This document shows, piece by piece, positions 34,092 to 42,598 of a stretch of DNA of 64,000 nucleotides. The DNA is taken from the NCBI RefSeq assembly GCF_900103585.1, contig NZ_FNHV01000034.1, positions 16,440-80,439 on the forward strand, read 5' to 3'. The position numbers and the translations under genes are program-made. The notes under the pieces are model-generated. The model had not been told where the DNA came from, did no database searches, and was given only the letters and a program-made list of their open reading frames with translations. This stretch comes from Streptomyces sp. cf386. GTDB lineage: Bacteria > Actinomycetota > Actinomycetes > Streptomycetales > Streptomycetaceae. Numbering within the stretch: the first letter of the stretch is position 1; each line of letters opens with the position of its first letter.

Positions 34092-35171
34092 GTGCCCACA
34101 TCCCGAATCCCGACGGGCGTCCCGTCCGGCTCAATCCTGTCCGCCGGCCGGGGCGCGACGGACGGCACGGCGGCGGACGCCACAGAGCCGGGTACTGCTC
34201 AGTCCGACGGCGCGGGGTCAGGTCGTACGGTGTCCGCAGGCGTCGGCTCCGGCGGTACGGCGTCCGTAACCGCCTCCCTCCGCGTCGGACTGCTGGTCTC
34301 GCGCGCCCGGGCGGCGGCCCGCTCCGGTGACATGGACGGTGCCCTGCGGCTGTTGCACGACGCCGATGATCCCGGCGCCGCAGACCATCCGGACGTCCTC
34401 GATCTGCTCGCCCGGGTACACGCCCAGCGCGGAGACCTGGCCCGGGCGGCGGAGTACTGGCGCCGGGTCCAGGAGCAGCGGCCCCAGGATCCGGCCGCGT
34501 CGGCCGGACTGGCGAGGATCGACCGGCTCGGCGGCCGCGGCCCACGGGCGGCGCTCGCCCGGCACCGCGCCGGTACGGCCCTGGCCGCCGCGGTCTGTGT
34601 GGTGGCCGCGATCACGGCGGGCACGGTCGCCCTCATGGACACCGCGAGCGGTCGGCCGGAGCGGCCGGGCTCCACGCAGGCCGAGTCGGCCGAACAACTG
34701 GCCCGGCAGCTCGACGCCGAACGCAGGGCCGAGCAGGCACAGGAGCGGGACCGGGAGGCGGCGCGCCGGGCGGAGGCGGCGGCGGACCTGGCCGCCGCGC
34801 TGCGGGCACCGGGAACGGAGCCGGTCGTGCGCGGGGCTTCCGTGGAGGTCGCCTTCGCGGACGGGCTCTTCTCCGAGGGCGCCGAGCTGACGCAGACCGG
34901 CGCCGATCGACTCGCCGTTCTCGGTGAGCGTCTGGCGGGTCGGAACGTGCGCGTGGAGATCCACGGCCACACGGCCACCGTCCCCGGCGCTCCGACCAGC
35001 GGTGGCTCGGTTCTCTCCCTGTGGCGGGCCCTCATCGCCGCCCGCGAACTGAGTGCCGCCAGTGACAAGCCGCTGACGGACTTCACCACCGCGAGCGCGG
35101 ATCAGCGCGACGCCCCGTACCCGAGCACGGCGAGGAACCGGACGGTGAGCGTGACGATCACTCCCGAGTAG
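34092..35171 (+). CDS. TPR and OmpA-like single-span membrane protein
   Basis: A 359-residue protein. TPR-like helices lie at residues about 60-140 (ARAAARSGDMDGALRLLHDA, DLLARVHAQRGDLARAAEYWRRVQEQRP), a membrane span at about 160-182, then a charged coiled coil (QLDAERRAEQAQERDREAARRAEAAA). An OmpA/MotB-like domain with VEVAFADGLFSEGAELTQTGADRL and VRVEIHGHT starts near 255. Such domains bind peptidoglycan, so it may tie the Hsp70 module to the cell wall. The GTG at 34092 follows AAGGAG by six bases, close behind the Hsp70 gene. Confidence 0.75.
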   Translation: MPTSRIPTGVPSGSILSAGRGATDGTAADATEPGTAQSDGAGSGRTVSAGVGSGGTASVTASLRVGLLVSRARAAARSGDMDGALRLLHDADDPGAADHPDVLDLLARVHAQRGDLARAAEYWRRVQEQRPQDPAASAGLARIDRLGGRGPRAALARHRAGTALAAAVCVVAAITAGTVALMDTASGRPERPGSTQAESAEQLARQLDAERRAEQAQERDREAARRAEAAADLAAALRAPGTEPVVRGASVEVAFADGLFSEGAELTQTGADRLAVLGERLAGRNVRVEIHGHTATVPGAPTSGGSVLSLWRALIAARELSAASDKPLTDFTTASADQRDAPYPSTARNRTVSVTITPE

Positions 35172-35179
35172 CCCGCCCC

Positions 35180-36949
35180 TCAATCGGCGTCCCCGTCGGC
35201 AGGCAGCCGGTGCTCGAACCACACCACCTTGCCGGTGCTGACCCTCGTCACCCCCCAGCGCTGGGCCAGCTGGTCGACCAGGAACAGCCCTCGGCCGCCC
35301 TCGTCGCTCAGCCGGGCATGGCGCATCCTCGGGACGATCGGGGAGTCGTCCTCGACCTCGCAGCGCAGGACGTCCGTGCGCAGGAGACGCAGGACGATCG
35401 GTCGGGAGGCGAAGCGCACGGCGTTGGCGACCATCTCGCTGACCAGGAGTTCGCTGGATTCCGCCAGGTCGTCGAGGTCCCAGTCGTGCAGGGTCCTGCG
35501 GGTCAGGCGGCGGGCCTGGCGCGCGTTCTGCGGGCGCGGGGCCAGGTACCAGTACGCGACGGTCTCCGGCAGCAGGCCCTTGAAGCGAGCGGCGAGCAGC
35601 GCGACGTCGTCGTCCCGGTCTCCCGGCCCCAGCGTGCCGAGCGCCTGGTCGCAGAGCATTTCCAGCCCCGGAGGCGTGGATTTCGCGGCGGCTTCCCGCA
35701 GCCGTGCGCTCAGTCGCTCCACCCCGGTCAGGACGTCCGAGTCGCGGGACTCGACCAGCCCGTCGGTGTACAGCAGCAGCGTCGCGCCGGCCGGCGCGGG
35801 CATCTCGGTGGACTCGAATCCACCGCCGCCCACCCCGATCGGCGCCCCGGGCGGCACCTGTACGACCTCCGTGCGGCCGTCGGGATGCAGGAGCACCGGT
35901 GGCAGATGGCCGGCGTTGGACACCAGCAGCCGGTGCAGCACGGGGTCGTACATGGCGTACAGGCAGGTCGCCGTGTGCTCGCTGCCCAGGCGCTCCGCCT
36001 GTTCGTCGAGGTGGTGCAGGATCTCGTCCGGCGGCAGATCGAGCCCGGCCAGGGTCTGCACGATGGTGCGCAACTGGCCCATGATCGCGGCCGAGGTCAT
36101 GGAGTGGCCCATCACATCGCCGATGATCAGCGCGACACGGTTGCCGGGCAGCGGGATCGCGTCGTACCAGTCGCCGCCGACCTGCGCGGTCCGCGAGGCC
36201 GGCAGATAGCGGCTGGCCAGCAGGACTCCGGCCGGCGCGGGCAGCGACGGCGGGAGCATCGTGCGCTGCAGCGCGTCGGCTACGGACGCCTCGCGCGCGT
36301 ACAGCACCGCCTTGTCGATGCCCAGCGCGGTGTGTGTGGCGAGCTGGGAGGCGACGAGCAGATCGTCCTCAGAGAAGTCCGGGCGGTCGGGTTCGCGCAG
36401 GAGGACGACGCTGCCCATGACCTGGTGGCGGCCGTGCAGCGGGGCGACGATCAGGCGTCGTCCGAGCCCTGGTGCCGGGGAAGCGGTGTCGGTCTCCAGC
36501 AGCTCTGACGCGGCGGACGCGGTGTCCGGGGTGTCCGCGAACACTGGACGCCCGGCGTCCAGCAGCTCGGTGAGCGGACCGGCGGCGGAGGGGTGTACGA
36601 CCTCCGCCGCCCGGACCGGGTCGGGGGCCGGTGCGAGGGGTCCGGAGCCCTGCGTGGCGGGCCGGCGCGGTGCCGCGCGGTCCGTGGTGTGCAGGCGCAG
36701 GATGCCGGGGGCGGCGTCCGTCTCGGCGCCGACCGGGAGCGGAGCGTACAGATGGACGAACGCCGTGTCGGCGAAGGCCGGGACGGCCGCCCGGCACAGC
36801 TCCTCCAACGTTTCGTCGAGGTTGATGCCGCGGGCGATCTGGCGGGTCGCGGCGTCGAGGTACCGGAGTCGGTCGGTCTGCGGCTCGGCGACGTCCGCAC
36901 CGGCCGCCTGCCCGCCGGTGCCCCGATCGGCTCCGAGATCCTTCGTCAC
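35180..36949 (-). CDS. GAF-SpoIIE (PP2C) phosphatase with anti-sigma kinase domain
   Basis: A 589-residue regulator. It begins with a GAF domain (residues about 35-210: LDETLEELCRAAVPAFADTAF through LVASQLATHTALGIDKAVLYARE). The SpoIIE-type phosphatase follows (SRYLPASRTAQVGGDWYDAIPLPGNRVALIIGDVMGHSM, ATCLYAMYDP, LLLYTDGLVESRD, DRDDDVALLAARF). A C-terminal HATPase of the RsbW kind ends it (LLVSEMVANAVRFAS, DEGGRGLFLVDQLAQRWGV). In Streptomyces these three-domain proteins act in partner-switching control of sigma factors or morphology. The GTG follows GAAGGA. It converges with the Hsp70 module. Confidence 0.9.
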   Translation of the reverse strand: MTKDLGADRGTGGQAAGADVAEPQTDRLRYLDAATRQIARGINLDETLEELCRAAVPAFADTAFVHLYAPLPVGAETDAAPGILRLHTTDRAAPRRPATQGSGPLAPAPDPVRAAEVVHPSAAGPLTELLDAGRPVFADTPDTASAASELLETDTASPAPGLGRRLIVAPLHGRHQVMGSVVLLREPDRPDFSEDDLLVASQLATHTALGIDKAVLYAREASVADALQRTMLPPSLPAPAGVLLASRYLPASRTAQVGGDWYDAIPLPGNRVALIIGDVMGHSMTSAAIMGQLRTIVQTLAGLDLPPDEILHHLDEQAERLGSEHTATCLYAMYDPVLHRLLVSNAGHLPPVLLHPDGRTEVVQVPPGAPIGVGGGGFESTEMPAPAGATLLLYTDGLVESRDSDVLTGVERLSARLREAAAKSTPPGLEMLCDQALGTLGPGDRDDDVALLAARFKGLLPETVAYWYLAPRPQNARQARRLTRRTLHDWDLDDLAESSELLVSEMVANAVRFASRPIVLRLLRTDVLRCEVEDDSPIVPRMRHARLSDEGGRGLFLVDQLAQRWGVTRVSTGKVVWFEHRLPADGDAD

Positions 36950-36969
36950 CCGTGTCCTTCCGTGTGTCG

Positions 36970-37650
36970 TCAGGTGCGCCGCCTGCAGCGCAGGAAGATC
37001 TGTACCTCGGGCGGGACATCCGCGCTCGACGGGGCGTAGGTGTACGACGACTCCTCGACGATCTCGAAGTCCGCAGCCTCGACGACCTCGCGCAGTTCGT
37101 CCCCCAGATAGCCGGAGACCCGGATGGTGCTTCCGATGAACGGGATTGAGAAGTCGTCCACGTCCGCCTCCACCATCGACAGCGCGAACAGGCCGCCCGG
37201 AGGCAGCAGGTGGTGGACGGTTCGCAGCGTGAGGGGTATCTCGGCGCGCGGCAGCATCAGCAGCGAGAAGAAGGCCGCCACCGCGTCGAAGCGGCCGAGG
37301 TCCCGGGGGCCTCCGGGCCGCAGATCCGCGATGTCCGCCTGGTGGAACACTCCGGTGGGCACGTTGTCGCGGGCGAGCGCGACCATTGTCTCCGACAGGT
37401 CGACACCGACGACCTGCAATCCCGCCTTCGCCAACTGGAGCGCGGTCGGGATTCCGGTGCCGCACCCCAGGTCCAGCACACGGGCGCCGGCCGGCAGGGA
37501 CCGGATCAGCCACTCGGCGGACGTGACCTGCCCTTCCTTGTGCGGGAAGGCCTCGTCATAGCGGTCGCCGATGGCGTCGAAGGCCTCGGCCTGGCCGGTG
37601 CGGTCGAGCGGCATGCTCTCGTAGCCGAGCTTGTCGCCAGGAGTGCTCAC
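36970..37650 (-). CDS. Class I SAM-dependent methyltransferase
   Basis: A 226-residue methyltransferase: VLDLGCGTGIPTALQLAKAG (SAM-binding motif I) near residue 55, VGVDLSETMVALAR (motif II), then FDAVAAFFSLLMLP and LLPPGGLFALSMVEADVDD. The substrate is unknown. The GTG start follows AAAGGAG by seven bases. It lies 20 bases upstream of the phosphatase gene in the same direction, so both may share a transcript. Confidence 0.85.
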   Translation of the reverse strand: MSTPGDKLGYESMPLDRTGQAEAFDAIGDRYDEAFPHKEGQVTSAEWLIRSLPAGARVLDLGCGTGIPTALQLAKAGLQVVGVDLSETMVALARDNVPTGVFHQADIADLRPGGPRDLGRFDAVAAFFSLLMLPRAEIPLTLRTVHHLLPPGGLFALSMVEADVDDFSIPFIGSTIRVSGYLGDELREVVEAADFEIVEESSYTYAPSSADVPPEVQIFLRCRRRT

Positions 37651-37874
37651 TGGGAATCTCCTTTGAAACCTTATGGGCGATTTTTTCATAGTTACCCAGA
37701 CCTGGCGGCGAACGGGAACGGGTGACCCACCGTGGCCTGAACGCGGCCACAGTACGGTGCGCGTCGACTCCTTGACCGCCGGTTCGCGCTCAAGGATGCT
37801 GTGTTGCGACACGTGAGATGCGTGCCGTAATGAGCAACATCAGACTCAGGTCTCATAGCAGCCGAGGAGTGGCC

Positions 37875-38963
37875 ATGACGCACCAGGTCCGTGCTGTCGT
37901 CGCGCAGGGCAAGGGCGCCCCCGTCAGCCTGGAAACGATCATCGTGCCCGACCCCGGCCCGGGTGAGGCGCTGGTGAAGATCGAGGCCTGCGGGGTCTGC
38001 CACACCGACCTGCACTATCGGGAGGGCGGCATCAACGACGACTTCCCCTTCCTGCTCGGGCATGAGGCGGCCGGTGTCGTGGAGTCGGTGGGGGAGGGGG
38101 TCACCGATGTCGCGCCGGGTGACTTCGTCGTCCTCAACTGGCGTGCGGTGTGCGGTCAGTGCCGTGCCTGTCTGCGCGGGCGCCCCTGGTACTGCTTCAA
38201 CACGCACAACGCCAAGCAGAAGATGACCCTCGCCTCGACCGGGCAGGAGCTGTCCCCGGCGCTCGGCATCGGCGCGTTCGCGGAGAAGACGCTGGTGGCG
38301 GCCGGACAGTGCACCAAGGTGGACCGGGCGGCGTCGGCGGCGGCCGTCGGGCTGCTCGGCTGTGGCGTGATGGCGGGCATCGGCGCCGCCATCAACACGG
38401 GCAACGTCGGACGCGGTGACAGCGTGGCCGTCATCGGCTGCGGTGGAGTCGGCGACGCGGCGATCGTCGGGTCGAACCTCGCGGGTGCGGCGAAGATCAT
38501 CGCGGTCGACATCGACGACCGGAAACTGGCCACGGCCAGGAAGCTGGGCGCGACCCACACCGTCAACTCCAAGGAGAACGACGCCGTCGAGGCGATCCGT
38601 GAGCTGACCGGCGGCTTCGGTGCCGATGTGGTGATCGAGGCGGTCGGCCGCCCGGAGACCTACCAGCAGGCCTTCTACGCGCGCGACCTCGCCGGCACCG
38701 TCGTCCTCGTCGGCGTACCCACCCCGGAGATGAAGCTAGAACTGCCGCTGCTGGACGTCTTCGGCCGTGGCGGGTCCCTGAAGTCCTCCTGGTACGGCGA
38801 CTGCCTGCCCTCCCGCGACTTCCCGATGCTCGTCGACCTCTATCTCCAGGGCCGGCTCGACCTGGACGCCTTCGTCACGGAGACCATCGCGCTGGACGAG
38901 GTCGAGAAGGCCTTCGAGCGGATGCACGGCGGCGATGTCCTGCGCTCGGTGGTGGTCCTCTGA
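37875..38963 (+). CDS. mscR: S-(hydroxymethyl)mycothiol dehydrogenase (mycothiol-dependent formaldehyde dehydrogenase)
   Basis: A 362-residue zinc alcohol dehydrogenase of the mycothiol-dependent formaldehyde/S-nitrosomycothiol reductase type. Seen: CGVCHTDLHYREGGINDDFPFLLGHEAAG, structural-zinc cysteines CGQCRACLRGRPWYC, and the NAD fold VAVIGCGGVGDAAIVG. It oxidises the adduct of formaldehyde with mycothiol to a formyl adduct. Context is telling: the betaine demethylation genes downstream release formaldehyde. The ATG is preceded by GAGGAG, and the next gene overlaps by one base. Confidence 0.92.
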   Translation: MTHQVRAVVAQGKGAPVSLETIIVPDPGPGEALVKIEACGVCHTDLHYREGGINDDFPFLLGHEAAGVVESVGEGVTDVAPGDFVVLNWRAVCGQCRACLRGRPWYCFNTHNAKQKMTLASTGQELSPALGIGAFAEKTLVAAGQCTKVDRAASAAAVGLLGCGVMAGIGAAINTGNVGRGDSVAVIGCGGVGDAAIVGSNLAGAAKIIAVDIDDRKLATARKLGATHTVNSKENDAVEAIRELTGGFGADVVIEAVGRPETYQQAFYARDLAGTVVLVGVPTPEMKLELPLLDVFGRGGSLKSSWYGDCLPSRDFPMLVDLYLQGRLDLDAFVTETIALDEVEKAFERMHGGDVLRSVVVL

Positions 38964-39592
38964 TGGCCGCCCGCATCGAACACCTCGTCACCTCGGGGGC
39001 GTTCTCCCTGGACGGCGGCACCTGGGACGTCGACAACAACGTGTGGATCGTCGGCGACGACCACGAGGCGATCGTCGTCGACGCCGCACACGACGCGGTG
39101 GCCATCGCCGAGGCGCTCGGTGGGCGCACGCTGCGGGCCATCGTGTGCACCCACGCCCACAACGACCACATCGACGCCGCTCCCGACCTCGCGGCGCGCA
39201 CGGGTGCCCCGATCCTGCTCCACGCCGACGACCTGCCGCTGTGGAAGCAGACCCACCCCGACCGGGCACCCGACGGCGAGCTGACCGACGGCCAGGTCCT
39301 CACGGTCGCCGGTGCCGAACTGACCGTGCTGCACACGCCGGGTCACGCGCCGGGTGCGGTCTGTCTGTACGCGCCGGCCATGGCGGCCCTCTTCAGCGGC
39401 GACACGCTGTTCGCGGGCGGGCCGGGGGCGACGGGACGGTCGTACAGCCACTTCCCGACCATCGTGGACTCGATCCGGGACCGGCTGCTGACGCTGCCGG
39501 ACGAGACCGTCGTGCACACCGGGCACGGGGACACGACCACGATCGCCGCGGAGGCTCCGCACCTCCAGGAGTGGATCGACCGCGGCTTCTGA
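38963..39592 (+). CDS. MBL-fold hydrolase paired with MscR
   Basis: A 209-residue metallo-beta-lactamase-fold protein of the glyoxalase II type: CTHAHNDHIDAAPDLAARTG, TVLHTPGHAPGAVCLY, FSGDTLFAGGPGATGRS, VHTGHGDTTTI. Its ATG overlaps the mscR stop (TGATG), so translation is coupled. By analogy with thiol-ester hydrolases it would cleave formyl-mycothiol to formate and mycothiol, completing formaldehyde oxidation. That substrate is inferred from the pairing, which recurs widely in actinobacteria. Confidence 0.88.
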   Translation: MAARIEHLVTSGAFSLDGGTWDVDNNVWIVGDDHEAIVVDAAHDAVAIAEALGGRTLRAIVCTHAHNDHIDAAPDLAARTGAPILLHADDLPLWKQTHPDRAPDGELTDGQVLTVAGAELTVLHTPGHAPGAVCLYAPAMAALFSGDTLFAGGPGATGRSYSHFPTIVDSIRDRLLTLPDETVVHTGHGDTTTIAAEAPHLQEWIDRGF

Positions 39593-39710
39593 CCGCTGCC
39601 GGGGGTCCTCGCAAGGCGCCCGTTCCCGCCTGTTCGCGCAGGTGGAGCGGGCGCTTCGAGCTGCCCGGAGGCCGATCCGCCGAGCCGTCCGAACCGGGCC
39701 TTTTGACGCC

Positions 39711-39778
39711 TTGACAACGGTTCGGAGCGGCCTCCAAACTGGCGTTGCGCTAACCGCAATCCGTTTCGCTATACGCAC
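39711..39778. promoter_or_regulatory. Promoter and tandem operator of the Rieske ferredoxin/reductase operon
   Basis: TTGACA at 39711-39716 and CAAACT at 39735-39740 (18-base spacing) form a candidate promoter. Just downstream lies GTTGCG-CTAAC-CGCAAT (39744-39760). Exactly 19 bases further, centre to centre, is a weaker copy, TTTCG-CTATA-CGCAC (39764-39778). The position over the transcription start fits repression. The same core recurs before the other betaine genes. Confidence 0.65.
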
Positions 39779-39790
39779 CGAGGTGTCATG

Positions 39791-40150
39791 ATGATTCCCG
39801 CGTGCCGTCTCGCGGATCTCCCGCGAGGTGAGGCCTTCCGGCTCGACATCGACCCGCCGGTCTCGGTGTTCCACACCGACGACGGCGAGATCTTCGCCAT
39901 CGACGACACCTGCACCCACCAGGACGCCTCGCTCGCCGACGGCTGGCTGGAGGGCTGCGAGGTGGAATGCCCGCTGCATGCCTCGAAGTTCGACCTGCGG
40001 ACCGGTGCGGTCGACGCCCCGCCGGCCAAGCTCCCGGTCCGGACCCACGAGGTCGTCGTGCAGGACGGCATGATCTATGTCCAGCTGTCCATGGACGCCC
40101 CCAACCTGCCGCCGTGCATCGCGGCCCGGCTCGCCGGCGGTCCCGCGTGA
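39791..40150 (+). CDS. Rieske-type [2Fe-2S] ferredoxin
   Basis: A 119-residue Rieske ferredoxin of the type serving aromatic-ring and betaine oxygenases. The cluster ligands are Cys41-x-His43 (CTHQDASLADG) and Cys60-x2-His63 (CPLHASKFDLRTG). It would pass electrons from the FAD reductase encoded next to the Rieske oxygenase at 41468. Its stop overlaps the reductase GTG (GTGA). The second of two adjacent ATGs is chosen because GAGG lies seven bases before it. Confidence 0.92.
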   Translation: MIPACRLADLPRGEAFRLDIDPPVSVFHTDDGEIFAIDDTCTHQDASLADGWLEGCEVECPLHASKFDLRTGAVDAPPAKLPVRTHEVVVQDGMIYVQLSMDAPNLPPCIAARLAGGPA

Positions 40151-41310
40151 GGACGGTCGCCGTGGTCGGCGCCTCGCTGGCCGGTCTGTCGGCGGCGCGG
40201 TCGCTGCGGAAGCAGGGTTACGACGGGCGGCTCGTCGTCATCGGGGACGAGTTCCACCGCCCGTACGACCGGCCGCCGCTGTCCAAGGAGTTCCTGGCCG
40301 GCACTCTCGGCGAGGCGGACCTCGCGCTGGAGAGCGACGGCGAGGACCTGGACGCGGAGTGGCTGCTCGGCGCCCGCGCCACCGGACTCGACCGCACCGA
40401 GCGCGCCGTCCGGCTCGCCGACGGCCGGGAGGTCCGCGCCGACGGCGTCGTCATCGCGACCGGCGCCGCGGCCCGCATGCTGCCGGGCACCGAGGGCCTC
40501 GCCGGGGTGCACGCCCTGCGCACCCTGGACGACGCCCGCGCCCTGCGCGACGAACTGGCCGGGGGTGGACGGCTGGTGGTGATCGGCGGCGGATTCATCG
40601 GCGCCGAGGTCGCCTCCACCGCCTACGCGCTCGGTCTCGACGTGACGGTCGTCGAGGTGGCCCCGACGCCGCTCGCCGGACCGCTCGGCGCGTCCATGGG
40701 TGCCGTCGTCTCCGGCCTCCACACGGACCACGGCGTACGGCTGTTGTGCGGCGTCGGAGTCAAGGGGCTGAGTGGGGAGCGGCGTGTGGACGCCGTCCTG
40801 CTGGAGGACGGCCGCAGCATCCCGGCCGACATCGTGGTCGTCGGCGTGGGGGCCCGCCCGTGTGTCGAGTGGCTTCAGGGCTCCGGCGTCGAGCTCGACA
40901 ACGGCGTCAAATGCGGCGCCGACGGCCGCACCGGCCTGGCCGGTGTGGTCGCGGTCGGCGACTGCGCCAACTGGTACGACCCGCGCACCGGTGCCCACCG
41001 CAGGGTCGAGCACTGGACGGGCGCGCGCGAGCGCCCCGACGCCGCCGTCGCAACGCTGCTCGCGGGCGGTGCGGTGGAACCGGGTGTGCCCCGGCCGCCG
41101 TACTTCTGGTCCGACCAGTACGGCGTAAAGATCCAGTTCGCGGGGCACGCGGTCGGCGCGGACAGTGTGACGGTCGAGGAGGGCGCCGCGGACGACCGCA
41201 ATGTCCTGGCCGTCTACCGGCGCGCCGGTCGGCCGGTCGCCGTGCTCGGAATGAACCAGCCGCGGCTGTTCATGCGCTGGCGCAAGCAGCTCGCCGCCGC
41301 GACATCTTGA
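40147..41310 (+). CDS. FAD-dependent ferredoxin reductase
   Basis: A 387-residue flavoprotein of the BphA4/rubredoxin reductase class. FAD-binding VAVVGASLAGLSAARSLRKQGY is at the N-terminus, RPYDRPPLSKEFLAG is typical, NAD-binding LVVIGGGFIGAEVASTAYALG sits mid-chain, and GVVAVGDCANW follows. The C-terminal domain has PYFWSDQYGVKIQFAGHA. It reduces the Rieske ferredoxin at NAD(P)H expense. Together with the next gene these make a three-component oxygenase. It is translationally coupled to the ferredoxin gene. Confidence 0.92.
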   Translation: MRTVAVVGASLAGLSAARSLRKQGYDGRLVVIGDEFHRPYDRPPLSKEFLAGTLGEADLALESDGEDLDAEWLLGARATGLDRTERAVRLADGREVRADGVVIATGAAARMLPGTEGLAGVHALRTLDDARALRDELAGGGRLVVIGGGFIGAEVASTAYALGLDVTVVEVAPTPLAGPLGASMGAVVSGLHTDHGVRLLCGVGVKGLSGERRVDAVLLEDGRSIPADIVVVGVGARPCVEWLQGSGVELDNGVKCGADGRTGLAGVVAVGDCANWYDPRTGAHRRVEHWTGARERPDAAVATLLAGGAVEPGVPRPPYFWSDQYGVKIQFAGHAVGADSVTVEEGAADDRNVLAVYRRAGRPVAVLGMNQPRLFMRWRKQLAAATS

Positions 41311-41374
41311 CACCGCCCCTACGGCATCCCATGCTGCGGGCTCACATAACGCGCAGCGTTGCGCGATAGGCAAC
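41307..41374. promoter_or_regulatory. Promoter and operator of the betaine monooxygenase gene
   Basis: TTGACA at 41307-41312 overlaps the stop of the reductase gene, with CATGCT at 41330-41335 (17-base spacing). Downstream come the palindrome AACGC-GCA-GCGTT (41348-41360) and the betaine-island operator GTTGCG-CGATA-GGCAAC (41358-41374, one mismatch between arms). It shows the same TTGACA-then-operator order as the other units. Confidence 0.65.
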
Positions 41375-41467
41375 AAAGCGCGCACCCGCGCCATCCCCAA
41401 CGCCGTCCGGAGTCGTTCTTCCCGGCGCGTGAATGACCCCTCCACGACGTTTCCCGAGGAGTGCACC

Positions 41468-42598
41468 GTGACCTCGACCAGCCTGCCGGACAGCCTGATC
41501 GCCACCCTGCCCGGCTCCTCCTACACGGATCCGGCGATCTTCGCCCAGGAGCAGGAGCGCATATTCGAGACCATGTGGTTCTGTGTCGCGCGCGCCTCCG
41601 AACTGGCGAAGCCCGGCGCCTTCCGCACCGTCGACGTGGGCCGCGAGAGCATCCTCGTCACCCGCGCGAGGGACAACAGTGTCCGTGCGTTCTTCAACGT
41701 ATGCCGACACCGCGGCGCCAAGCTCTGCACAGAGGAGACCGGCGAGGTGAAGCGGGCCTTCCAATGCCCGTACCACGCCTGGACGTACGACCTCAACGGC
41801 AAACTCGTCGCCGCGCCCAACCTCACCAAGATGCCCGACGTCGGACGCACCGAGTACGGCCTGGTCGGCGTCGCCGTGCGCGAATGGCTCGGCTATGTCT
41901 GGGTCTGCCTCGCGGAGAACCCGCCCTCCTTCGAGGACACGGTCATGGGCGAGATCGTCGACCGCCTGGGCGACGTCGAGTCGATCGAGCGCTACGGCAT
42001 CGACGACCTCTCGGTCGGCAAACGGATCGTCTACGACGTCAAGGCGAACTGGAAGCTGATCATCGAGAACTTCATGGAGTGCTACCACTGCGCCACCATC
42101 CACCCCGAACTGACGGAGGTGCTGCCCGAGTTCGCCGACGGCTACGCCGCCCAGTACTACGTGGGTCACGGCGCGGAGTTCGGCGAGGAGGTCCAGGGCT
42201 TCACCGTCGACGGCTCCGAGGGACTGGACCGCATTCCGGGGGTCGCCGAGGACCAGGACCGGCGCTACTACGCGATCACGGTCAGGCCGCAGGTGTTCAT
42301 CAACCTCGTACCCGACCACGTCATCTTCCACCGGATGTACCCGGTGGCGGTCGACCGGACGATCGTCGAGTGCGACTGGCTCTATCTGCCGCATGTCGTC
42401 GAGAGCGGCAAGGACGTCAGCCGGTCCGTGGAGCTGTTCCACCGCGTGAACCAGCAGGACTTCGACGCCTGCGAGCGCACCCAGCCGGGGATGAGCTCAA
42501 GGATGTACGCCAAGGGCGGTGTGCTGGTACCCAGTGAGCACCACATCGGTGCCTTCCACGACTGGGTCAACGAGCGCCTGGGGGCGCCGGCGGTCTAG
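41468..42598 (+). CDS. gbcA: Rieske oxygenase, glycine betaine monooxygenase large subunit
   Basis: A 376-residue ring-hydroxylating-type oxygenase alpha subunit. The Rieske ligands are Cys79/His81 (CRHRGAKLC) and Cys100/His103 (CPYHAW). The mononuclear iron ligands are His207 and His212 in ENFMECYHCATIHPEL. This pattern and length match GbcA, which demethylates glycine betaine to dimethylglycine and formaldehyde. The surrounding choline, dimethylglycine and sarcosine genes support this over an aromatic substrate. The GTG follows GAGGAG. Its stop shares the sequence CTAG with the stop of the convergent IclR gene. Confidence 0.9.
   Translation: MTSTSLPDSLIATLPGSSYTDPAIFAQEQERIFETMWFCVARASELAKPGAFRTVDVGRESILVTRARDNSVRAFFNVCRHRGAKLCTEETGEVKRAFQCPYHAWTYDLNGKLVAAPNLTKMPDVGRTEYGLVGVAVREWLGYVWVCLAENPPSFEDTVMGEIVDRLGDVESIERYGIDDLSVGKRIVYDVKANWKLIIENFMECYHCATIHPELTEVLPEFADGYAAQYYVGHGAEFGEEVQGFTVDGSEGLDRIPGVAEDQDRRYYAITVRPQVFINLVPDHVIFHRMYPVAVDRTIVECDWLYLPHVVESGKDVSRSVELFHRVNQQDFDACERTQPGMSSRMYAKGGVLVPSEHHIGAFHDWVNERLGAPAV

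Noticed and set aside
31057..34545. An 1162-codon open frame on the minus strand opposite the Hsp70 gene
   Set aside because: Same shadow effect; the Hsp70 signatures lie on the plus strand.
34199..35089. A minus-strand frame opposite the TPR/OmpA-like gene with Ser/Arg-rich sequence
   Set aside because: No recognisable motif and the plus-strand frame has TPR, membrane span and OmpA-like order.
37801..37840. Another betaine operator before mscR (a TTGCG half-site)
   Set aside because: Only one half is present; the matching CGCAA arm is missing, so I do not count mscR in the regulon.
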